This document shows positions 31,800-38,804 of a DNA stretch of 64,000 nucleotides, in pieces. This DNA is from Lachnospiraceae bacterium (lineage in GTDB: Bacteria; Bacillota_A; Clostridia; Lachnospirales; Lachnospiraceae). The position numbers and the translations under genes were made by a program. The first letter of the stretch is position 1; the number at the start of each line of letters is the position of its first letter. Location of the stretch: assembly GCA_017561985.1 (NCBI GenBank), contig JAFZAZ010000034.1:1-64000 (forward strand), in the 5' to 3' direction. The notes under the pieces were generated by a model. That model had not been told where the DNA came from. It was given only the letters and a program-made list of their open reading frames with translations, and did no database searches.

Positions 31800-31828
31800 A
31801 TTATACCACAATACTGCGTTTTCGTAAA
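31800..31828 (-). promoter_or_regulatory. promoter of the dgt-dnaG-rpoD operon
   Basis: On the minus strand TATAAT (31800-31805) is preceded by TGTGG as an extended -10 element, with TTTACG 17 bp upstream (31823-31828). It lies back to back with the promoter of the FHA-SEDS gene. Confidence 0.7.
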
Positions 31829-31855
31829 GATTCTGCTGTAAATACACGCGCGATA

Positions 31856-31864
31856 TGGTATAAT
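31856..31864 (+). promoter_or_regulatory. extended -10 promoter of the FHA-SEDS/PBP operon
   Basis: TGGTATAAT on the plus strand is a perfect -10 hexamer with an upstream TG-type extension. I see no convincing -35 box. The transcript would start near 31871, giving a leader of about 43 nt. Confidence 0.6.
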
Positions 31865-31913
31865 TCAAAGTCAGAAACGTATTTTTCGCGTTTCCTTTCG
31901 GGGGATTTGGCAT

Positions 31914-33728
31914 ATGCATGCATTTATCGACAGTCTCAAGACCTTTCTGGACAGCTCGCCGGAACTTGCGGAGAGCTTCTTGGTGCTGGTCCGGATACTG
32001 TTTCCTATTCTTTCCCTTCTGATCCTTTCCGGCGCGTTCGTCTCACTCTTCTCGCTGCCGAAGCAGAAGGAAGTTTTCGCACATTTCGTGCTTCCCGACC
32101 GCGGGATTTCCTTCCCGATCCACCATCTGGAATGTCTGATCGGGCGTTCCCGCTCCGCGGACATCGCGCTCTCCTCATCGACCGTATCGCGCATCCACGC
32201 CGTTGTCTCGGGAGACGGCTGCGGCAACTGGACCGTGAACGACATCGATTCCATGCAGGGCACGTTTGTGAATGACAAACAGGTCACGGACCGTCCGGTC
32301 CCGCTTCACTTCGGTGATGAACTCCGCGTCGGCGAGATCCGGCTTACGTTCACCGGCGTCGACGCCGAGGAACAGACGACGGTGCTTCGGAAGCGCCGCG
32401 TTCGCCCGCTCCCGCCGTGGACTTCCCTTCTTCTGCTCACGATCCTACAGGTGACGCTCTGCATCCAGCTTCTGATCGCGAAAAATGCATCCGCAGCGCA
32501 CCGCATTTTCCCCGTCTTCGCTCTCTATACGCTGCTCATGTGGGCGTACTTCGTCGGCATGAAGCTCATGAAAGTGAACGGTTTCGAGCTTGAGATCATC
32601 GCGTTTTACCTGACGACATTGTGTCTCTCCGTGACGACGACATGCAACTGGACGCTGCTCCCTAAGCAGTTTCTGTCGATCGTTCTCGGCATTCTCTTCA
32701 TGTTCGTGATCGGGCGGCTGTTGCGCAACCCCGGAACCGCAAGGCGATGCCGGTGGTTCATGGCCGCGTTCGCGATCCTTTTGATGTCGAGTGCGATCCT
32801 TCTCGCCGATGCCAAAAACGGCGCGTCCAACTGGATTCACATCTTCGGCTTCAGTTTTCAGCCCTCGGAGGTCGCAAAGCTCTGCTACGTCTTCGCCGGC
32901 TCCGCTACGCTCGACCGATTATTCCGTAAGAGAAACCTCACGCTGTTCGTCGCCCTGTCGATGTTCATGATGCTGTGCCTTGCGTACATGAACGACTTCG
33001 GAACCGCAGCCGTGTTCTTTGTGACCTTCCTCGTGATCTCCTTCCTTCGTTCGGGAGACTTCGCGACGTTTGTTTTATTTTGCGCAGGAGCCGTCAGTGC
33101 AGGTGTTCTCGCATTGATTGCGAAGCCGTACATCTGGGCGCGCTTCTCGACGTGGCGCCACGCGCTTGAGTACTCCTCCGCGGAAGGCTACCAGCAGGCG
33201 CGTACGCTTGCGGCGATCGCTTCCGGCGGCCTTCTCGGCATGGGCCCCGGAAACGGCTTTTTGAAGCGCGTCGCAGCCTCGGACACCGACCTTGTCTTCG
33301 GCCTTCTCTGCGAGGAATGGGGGCTTCTCACGGCGGTTCTCGCGGTGCTTTGCATTCTGGTGCTCTCGGCGTTTGCGATCCGCTCCGCAATCTCGTGCCG
33401 CTCCACGTTCTACATGATCGCCGCATGCTCCGCGACGACGATGCTCGTGTTCCAGACGGCGCTCAATGTGTTCGGCTGCACCGACCTTCTGCCGCTCACG
33501 GGCGTCACGTTCCCGTTCGTCTCCAACGGCGGTTCCTCGATGATCCTGTCCTGGGGACTACTCGCGTTCTTAAAAGCCGCCGACACGCGGCCCGGCGCCA
33601 GCTTTGTCTACCGCGCCGCGGACCTTCGCCTTCGCAGGCTCTTCCCTCGTCTCGTCGACCATCCTTCTTCGGAAAATGACGAGGATGATGAAGATGACGA
33701 AGACGGCAGAGAGGAGGCGGAAACATGA
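31914..33728 (+). CDS. FHA-domain SEDS glycosyltransferase (FtsW/RodA/SpoVE family)
   Basis: A 604-residue membrane protein. After one N-terminal helix (residues 24-46) comes a cytoplasmic FHA domain (about 65-145) with the phosphothreonine-binding loops LIGRSRSADIAL, SSSTVSRIHA and DSMQGTFVND. Ten or so membrane helices of the SEDS fold follow, including FQPSEVAKL, GMGPGNGFLK and VTFPFVSNGGSSM, the conserved family stretches. The C-terminus is an acidic tail of Asp/Glu. SEDS proteins polymerise peptidoglycan with a partner PBP, encoded next with a 4-nt overlap. The FHA domain implies control by a Ser/Thr kinase. Confidence 0.92.
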   Translation: MHAFIDSLKTFLDSSPELAESFLVLVRILFPILSLLILSGAFVSLFSLPKQKEVFAHFVLPDRGISFPIHHLECLIGRSRSADIALSSSTVSRIHAVVSGDGCGNWTVNDIDSMQGTFVNDKQVTDRPVPLHFGDELRVGEIRLTFTGVDAEEQTTVLRKRRVRPLPPWTSLLLLTILQVTLCIQLLIAKNASAAHRIFPVFALYTLLMWAYFVGMKLMKVNGFELEIIAFYLTTLCLSVTTTCNWTLLPKQFLSIVLGILFMFVIGRLLRNPGTARRCRWFMAAFAILLMSSAILLADAKNGASNWIHIFGFSFQPSEVAKLCYVFAGSATLDRLFRKRNLTLFVALSMFMMLCLAYMNDFGTAAVFFVTFLVISFLRSGDFATFVLFCAGAVSAGVLALIAKPYIWARFSTWRHALEYSSAEGYQQARTLAAIASGGLLGMGPGNGFLKRVAASDTDLVFGLLCEEWGLLTAVLAVLCILVLSAFAIRSAISCRSTFYMIAACSATTMLVFQTALNVFGCTDLLPLTGVTFPFVSNGGSSMILSWGLLAFLKAADTRPGASFVYRAADLRLRRLFPRLVDHPSSENDEDDEDDEDGREEAET

Positions 33729-35116
33729 GGAAAATACGTTCCCGCGCAAGCCTCTGCGTCGCTGTCCTTGCATTGTTTCTCGTCGGTCTTGCGGTACTTC
33801 TTGCCTCGTACGTGCGCAACGCCCGTACATGGTTTATGAAACCCTACAACCGCCACATTTACTCTCAGGAAAATGTGCTCATGACCGGCACTGTGTGCGA
33901 CCGAAACGGTGTCGTGCTCTCCTATGTCTCGCTCGGCCAGCGCTTCTACAATGAGGATCCCGCGATCCGGCGCGCCACGCTCCATGTCGTAGGCGATCCG
34001 TACGGAAAGATCGGTACTTCCGTTCTCGCTACCATGCGCGATTATCTCGCGGAATACGACCCTCTCGCAGGCGCATCCGCGATCACCGACAAGGGCAACA
34101 CCGTAATGCTCTCGATCGATGCCGAGGCAAACGCCGCAGCGCTCGAGGCATTATCCGGTCGAAACGGAACCGTCTGCGTGTACAACTATAAAACCGGCGA
34201 GATCCTCGTCCTGGTTTCGACGCCCGCGTACGACCCCTCGGCGATCCCCGAGGACATCGAGTCGTCCGCGGAGTACAACGGCGCGTACATGAACCGTTTC
34301 ATCCAGTCGACGGCCACCCCCGGCTCCGTGATGAAGACCGTCATCCTTCAGGCAGCCCTGGAGAAGCTCTCCGCCTCGGATGTCGACCCTTCCCTCTCCG
34401 GACCGATCACCGAATGCACATTCCGATGCACCGGCTCTGTTGAGTTTCCGGACGGTACGATCCGATGCCCGAAGGCTCACGGCGCGCAGACGCTTCAGGA
34501 AGCATTTGCCAACTCGTGCAACTGCACATTTGCCGGATTGGCGAACCTGCTCGGCGAGGACACCGTCTCCTTGTACATTCAAAAGGCCGGCCTCACCGAC
34601 TCATACAAAGTCGGAACGTTGAACACCGCATGGGGCGGATTTTCCGTAACCGGAGTCGGCCCTTACCGCCTCGGTTCCGCGGGCATCGGCCTGTACCTTG
34701 ACCAGGTGAACCCGTGCAGTCTCCTCGTTTATTATGCGGCGATCGCAAACGGCGGCACCGCGGCGATCCCGAACCCTGTCTTAAACGCCGTCGACCAGAA
34801 CGGAAAGACGATCTACAAGCCGAAGGTACAGATGTCCGCGACGCTCATCGAAGCCTCCACGGCAGCGCAGATACGCAAAATGCTGCTCAACAATGTTGTC
34901 GCCACCTACGGTGCGGACCGCTTCCCCTGCACGATCGGAGCCAAGACCGGCACCGTCTCGCGCTCAAGCGGCGCCTCCGACTGCTGGTTTGCAGGCTACG
35001 TCGCCGAGGAATCGACGCCGTATGCATTTGTCGTATACATGGAGCACGGCGGCTCCGGAAGCGGCGACGCCGGCGAGGTTGCCGCAGTCGTGCTTCGCGC
35101 CCTCCTGGGAAAATGA
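33725..35116 (+). CDS. class B penicillin-binding protein (transpeptidase), SEDS partner
   Basis: A 463-residue protein with one N-terminal membrane anchor (residues 9-29) and a transpeptidase domain. All three active-site motifs are present: SxxK in TPGSVMKTV, SxN in NSCNCTFAGL and KTG in GAKTGT. The N-terminal dimerisation module is short, as in the PbpA proteins found next to FHA/RodA genes in Actinobacteria. Its ATG overlaps the SEDS stop by 4 nt with GGAGG upstream. It should cross-link the glycan made by its partner in elongation, division or sporulation; which one cannot be told. Confidence 0.92.
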   Translation: MRKIRSRASLCVAVLALFLVGLAVLLASYVRNARTWFMKPYNRHIYSQENVLMTGTVCDRNGVVLSYVSLGQRFYNEDPAIRRATLHVVGDPYGKIGTSVLATMRDYLAEYDPLAGASAITDKGNTVMLSIDAEANAAALEALSGRNGTVCVYNYKTGEILVLVSTPAYDPSAIPEDIESSAEYNGAYMNRFIQSTATPGSVMKTVILQAALEKLSASDVDPSLSGPITECTFRCTGSVEFPDGTIRCPKAHGAQTLQEAFANSCNCTFAGLANLLGEDTVSLYIQKAGLTDSYKVGTLNTAWGGFSVTGVGPYRLGSAGIGLYLDQVNPCSLLVYYAAIANGGTAAIPNPVLNAVDQNGKTIYKPKVQMSATLIEASTAAQIRKMLLNNVVATYGADRFPCTIGAKTGTVSRSSGASDCWFAGYVAEESTPYAFVVYMEHGGSGSGDAGEVAAVVLRALLGK

Positions 35117-35157
35117 TCTATAATCCCGGAAAATGATCTATGCTTCCGAAGAATGAT
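35106..35157 (+). repeat. short tandem repeat at the end of the PBP gene
   Basis: GGAAAATGATCTAT occurs twice 20 bp apart (35108 and 35128), followed by a degenerate third copy (GAAGAATGATTA). The first copy overlaps the PBP stop codon. It may be a slippage product; no function is evident. Confidence 0.6.
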
Positions 35158-35169
35158 TAAACCAAACAA

Positions 35170-35200
35170 AAAAAGAGCACCCGCAAAGAGTGCTCTTTTT
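35170..35200. terminator. bidirectional terminator between convergent genes
   Basis: AAAAAGAGCAC (35170-35180) pairs with GTGCTCTTTTT (35190-35200) across a 9-nt loop. The A and T tracts let it work for the plus-strand PBP operon and the minus-strand DUF3137 operon. Confidence 0.9.
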
Positions 35201-35223
35201 GATTTCATTGTTCGTATGACCGG

Positions 35224-36123
35224 TTACGCGCGGTACAGATTGCGGTCTACCAGAAGGCCGCTGATCGAGCGTGTGATGATCTCCATATCCTGCCGGATGT
35301 CCGCGAGCTGGCGGTCGAAGTTTCCGTTCTTCGGCTTCGAAGGCTCCATCGAATCGCGGTGCGTATCGATCAGCACGTGGATCTGATTCTGAACATACGC
35401 AACCATCATCTTGTACGGCAGCGTCTCGGAGAGCTGCATGAGCGACTGCATCAGACCGGGCGTGAGAAGATAAAACGCCTCGGCATCGTTCTGGCACAGG
35501 CACTGGAAGCGCTTGTTGAACGATACGTCCTCAGTCTCAAACACATGTCTGCGCTCTTCCTTGCGCGTGAAGAAGCCCTTCTTGCGCTTCGTGAAACCAA
35601 AGCCCTTCTGGATGATCTGCAGATCCGAATGGAAGTCCTTGTTCGACGTGATCATGAGCCACTGTCCCTTGAAATACTCGGTCGTCGTAGTGTTGCCTTC
35701 CGAGTCGGTCGATGTGTCGGCGATGTACACATCCGCACGCGTAAACGGCACGCCGTTGTAGGTTCCGCGGATCGTGTCCTCACTGTTGTAATCGCTGCCG
35801 AACTGCATAATCTCAAGGCTTCTGAGATCGTTTTTCTCATAACCGGTGTCCGGCAAATACTCGAAGTTCTGGAAGAACTCGGCTGCCACACGGTTTACGA
35901 GTGTCGTCTTGTAAAGCTCACGGTATTTGCGCCCGATCTTGTGCGAGCAAACACCGTTCATAATCAATGCGGCGATTACAAGAATGATACCGATGAAGAA
36001 GTACCCGGATCCGAGCAAGGCGACCGTCAATGCGATACCGCCGAACGTCAGAAGCAGGCAGATGCGGTCGTTGCGTCGGATCTTTTTCGCGAGTTCCAAC
36101 AGTTCGTTCATCTGTTCGTCCAT
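35224..36123 (-). CDS. DUF3137 family membrane protein, copy 2
   Basis: A 299-residue protein of the DUF3137 type. Two adjacent N-terminal membrane helices (about residues 17-55) are followed by a cytoplasmic domain with SDYNSEDTIRGTYNGVPFTRADVYI, FKGQWLMI and RRHVFETEDVSFNKRFQCLC. It is paralogous to the upstream gene product, which shares these blocks. The start at 36123 has GGGGGAAA upstream. DUF3137 proteins are often encoded with LemA, as here, but have no known activity. Confidence 0.85.
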   Translation of the reverse strand: MDEQMNELLELAKKIRRNDRICLLLTFGGIALTVALLGSGYFFIGIILVIAALIMNGVCSHKIGRKYRELYKTTLVNRVAAEFFQNFEYLPDTGYEKNDLRSLEIMQFGSDYNSEDTIRGTYNGVPFTRADVYIADTSTDSEGNTTTTEYFKGQWLMITSNKDFHSDLQIIQKGFGFTKRKKGFFTRKEERRHVFETEDVSFNKRFQCLCQNDAEAFYLLTPGLMQSLMQLSETLPYKMMVAYVQNQIHVLIDTHRDSMEPSKPKNGNFDRQLADIRQDMEIITRSISGLLVDRNLYRA

Positions 36124-36233
36124 CGTATTTCCCCCTTTATCATTTTCATTTTCCAATATACACGCAGGTTTCATTGCACGGCCCGCTGCGCAGAGCACTT
36201 TCACTCCGCGCAGCGCCGGTTTACCTTTTCACT

Positions 36234-37133
36234 CTACTCCACAAAAAGTTTTCTGTCAATCGCAAGTGAATCAACAATGTTGGTAATGACCTTCAGTTCT
36301 CTTCTGGTCACTTCGATCTCATAGTCCGGATTGATGCTCTTGATGGTCGGAGGCTCCATATGGTTCTTGCCGGAGTTCAGCGCAAAATGAAGCTGGTTGT
36401 TGACGAAACCGACCATAAACTCGCAGCCGAACTCGCACTTGAGCAGCATCAGCATCTGCATCACGTGCGGCGTGAGAAGGTAGAACGCCTCGGTGTCCTC
36501 CTGGCATGTGCATTCGAACTCGTTGTTGAACGCCACATTTTCCGTTTCGAACGAATGACGGCGGTCCGCCTCCCTCGTGAAGAGTCTGCTCGTCTTCTTG
36601 AAGGCGTAGCGGAAGCCCTTCGTGCGGATCTGGAGATCGGAGATAAATCTCTTGTTGTACGTAAACGTCAGCCACGAACCGCGAAGATACACGATGGTGT
36701 AGCTGGATTTGCCGGACTGTACATGCTGTGCGATGTACATGTCGGCGCGGCGGAAGTTCACGCCCTTGTAAACGCCCTCGACCATGTCCTCGCTGTGGTA
36801 GCGGTTGCCGAGCATCATGATGCCCGTCGCGCGGATCTCACCGGAGTCAAAGCCTGCCTTCGGCGAATACAGATAGTTGTCAAACATTCCCTGTGCTGCG
36901 CGGTTTACGACAAATTCCTTGTACTCGTTGCGGTACAGCTTTCTCTTCTGGTAAAACAACACCCACGGCACGATGCAGAGAAATATTCCGAAGAAGATCA
37001 ACATCGGATTCCCCATGGACTTCGCGCCTTTGAAGAAAAGATATAAGATAACGATGGAAACGACAACACTGACAGCCAGAAACAGCCGGATACCGTTCTG
37101 TTTCCTCTTCAGATTCTCCCAACCGGTCATCAT
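36234..37133 (-). CDS. DUF3137 family membrane protein, copy 1
   Basis: A 299-residue paralogue of the downstream protein with the same layout: two membrane helices near the N-terminus (about 15-55) and a cytoplasmic domain with RYHSEDMVEGVYKGVNFRRA, LRGSWLTFTYNKRF and RRHSFETENVAFNNEFEC. Two adjacent ATG codons (37133 and 37130) could start it after AAGGG. The pair plus lemA suggest a membrane complex in which the two DUF3137 subunits may form a heteromer. Confidence 0.83.
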   Translation of the reverse strand: MMTGWENLKRKQNGIRLFLAVSVVVSIVILYLFFKGAKSMGNPMLIFFGIFLCIVPWVLFYQKRKLYRNEYKEFVVNRAAQGMFDNYLYSPKAGFDSGEIRATGIMMLGNRYHSEDMVEGVYKGVNFRRADMYIAQHVQSGKSSYTIVYLRGSWLTFTYNKRFISDLQIRTKGFRYAFKKTSRLFTREADRRHSFETENVAFNNEFECTCQEDTEAFYLLTPHVMQMLMLLKCEFGCEFMVGFVNNQLHFALNSGKNHMEPPTIKSINPDYEIEVTRRELKVITNIVDSLAIDRKLFVE

Positions 37134-37242
37134 GTTTTAACGCCCTTTCAAATGCATTTTTCAAAGCACGTGCCGGAGATCACTCCCCGGCACGCACCGT
37201 TGTTCTTCGTTCGTGCGGCGGTTACCGCACTGTTCCCTCACA

Positions 37243-37824
37243 TCAGATCTCGATGTTTACGTTGACATCCTGGCGCTTTGCTGCCTCAGCCTCAAAGAAC
37301 TCCTCTGCTCCGATGCCGCTCATGCCGGCAACGATGCTGGTCGGGAACGTAACAATCTTGCGATTCAGTGCGGATACATTGCTGTTGTAAGCTCTGCGGG
37401 CACCCTGAAGATGCTCCTCAACGTCCATGATCGCAACCTGCAGCTGACGGAAGTTCTCATTCGCATGCAGCTGCGGATAGTTCTCTGCGAGGAAGTTCAG
37501 CTCTCTCGCTGCCTGGTCCATCGCACCGGTCGCCTGATTTCTCTCTGCCATGGACATGCCCTTGCGGAGTTTCACGGCTTCGAGGATCGTCGCCTTCTCG
37601 AACGTAGCGTACGATTTCGCGACATTGACCATTTTCGTGAGCACATCATAACGCTTCGTGAGCGCCACATCAATACCGGAAATCGCTTCCTTGATCTTGA
37701 CTTTCATCTGGCGCAGACCGTTCAGTGTGGAGATGTACCATACAAGGATGATAAATACAACAGCTCCGACAGCGATCAAAACGCCTTCCGTCGTCGTCAT
37801 ACCGAACATCAATGCTTTTGTCAT
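37243..37824 (-). CDS. lemA: LemA family protein
   Basis: A 193-residue protein with one N-terminal membrane helix (about residues 13-33) and a helical bundle. NGLRQMKVKIKEAISGIDVALTKRYDVL and the C-terminal ALNRKIVTFPTSIVAG are the LemA blocks; the latter often reads YN..IQ.FP. The molecular role of LemA is unknown. It begins the operon with the two DUF3137 genes. The only ribosome site (GGAGG, 37861-37866) lies about 36 nt before the ATG, beyond a perfect hairpin. Confidence 0.9.
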   Translation of the reverse strand: MTKALMFGMTTTEGVLIAVGAVVFIILVWYISTLNGLRQMKVKIKEAISGIDVALTKRYDVLTKMVNVAKSYATFEKATILEAVKLRKGMSMAERNQATGAMDQAARELNFLAENYPQLHANENFRQLQVAIMDVEEHLQGARRAYNSNVSALNRKIVTFPTSIVAGMSGIGAEEFFEAEAAKRQDVNVNIEI

Positions 37825-37834
37825 GTTTTTGTTT

Positions 37835-37866
37835 CGTACGCAGGTCCTGCTGCGTACGTTCCTCCT
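37835..37866 (-). promoter_or_regulatory. hairpin between ribosome site and start codon of lemA
   Basis: On the minus strand AGGAGG (37861-37866) is followed by CGTACGCAG, a 6-nt loop and CTGCGTACG, a perfect 9-bp stem, and then AAACAAAAAC before the ATG. With the stem folded the ribosome site comes to a usable distance from the start; unfolded it is too far. This suggests structure-dependent translation. Confidence 0.5.
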
Positions 37867-37947
37867 TTTAAATTTTCATCAGTATAGCATATGTAAGTGA
37901 TATTTACCATACTTTTGGAGGCGATTTAACAAATAATTAACAATTTT

Positions 37948-37982
37948 GCCCGCGCCCTCCTTTTATAGGGAAAAGCGCGGGC
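37948..37982 (-). repeat. GC-rich hairpin after the ABC ATPase gene
   Basis: GCCCGCGC (37948-37955) pairs with GCGCGGGC (37975-37982). It lies between the start of the lemA transcript and the stop of the downstream ABC ATPase gene, 16 bp beyond that stop. The tract behind it on the minus strand is AAAATTG rather than a T-run, so an intrinsic terminator is possible but weak. Confidence 0.45.
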
Positions 37983-37997
37983 GATTGCGGTACTGTA

Positions 37998-38729
37998 TCA
38001 GCCTGCGATTCGGCTGCTTTTCTGCTCGATCGTACCGCCGTCGGCGGCAAGCTGCTCTACGGACTCGATCCGTCCGTCACGCACGCGCACAAGTTTCGTG
38101 CCGTAACGGGCGGCCTCCTCCGAGTGCGTAACCTGGACAATTGTCTTTCCGTACTTCCAGTTGATGTCGCGGAACAGCTCCATGATTCTGGTTCCGGTCT
38201 TCGAGTCGAGGTTTCCGATCGGCTCGTCGAGGAAGAGGATGTCCGGGTCAAACACAAGCGCTCTCGCAATCGCGACGCGCTGCTGCTGGCCGCCGGAAAG
38301 CTCGCGGGGTGTGAGCTTTCTCTTGTCCTTCATACCGATGATATCAAGAACCTCTTCGATGCGGGAAGCATACGCAGAGCGCTTCTTGCCCGCGATCATA
38401 AGAGGAAGTGCGATGTTGTCCTCCACGCTTAAGTTGGGAACCAGGTTGTAGAACTGGAACACGAAGCCGATCTTCGTGTTTCGCATCTCGCAAAGCTTCT
38501 TCTCGCTCAGTTTGCTGAGGTCGGTGTTGTTGATGCACACAGTCCCGGAGGTGGGCTGGTCAAGACCGCCCAGGAGGTACAGAAGTGTGGATTTGCCGCA
38601 GCCCGAAGGTCCCATGATCGAGACGAACTCGCCCTGCTCCACGTTCAGATTGATGTCCTTCAGGATTTTCGAGATCTCTCTTCCGTTTGTAAAATCCTTG
38701 TTCAGATTGGTAATTGTGATAGCGCTCAT
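37998..38729 (-). CDS. ABC transporter ATP-binding protein, MacB/LolD type
   Basis: A 243-residue ATPase. Walker A is GPSGCGKST, the signature is LSGGQQQRVAIARAL, Walker B is ILFLDEPIGNLDSKTG and the switch His is in VTHSEEAARYG. NLDSKT after Walker B is typical of the MacB/LolD/FtsE subfamily that powers FtsX-type permeases. The partner permease gene lies directly upstream with a 75-bp gap. Confidence 0.94.
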   Translation of the reverse strand: MSAITITNLNKDFTNGREISKILKDINLNVEQGEFVSIMGPSGCGKSTLLYLLGGLDQPTSGTVCINNTDLSKLSEKKLCEMRNTKIGFVFQFYNLVPNLSVEDNIALPLMIAGKKRSAYASRIEEVLDIIGMKDKRKLTPRELSGGQQQRVAIARALVFDPDILFLDEPIGNLDSKTGTRIMELFRDINWKYGKTIVQVTHSEEAARYGTKLVRVRDGRIESVEQLAADGGTIEQKSSRIAG

Positions 38730-38804
38730 AGTATTACTCTCCGTTTCTTTTATTTTTCGAAAAATGTGTATCTCTAACGGTTTGTTACCGTTGTAAAGCA
38801 GGAA

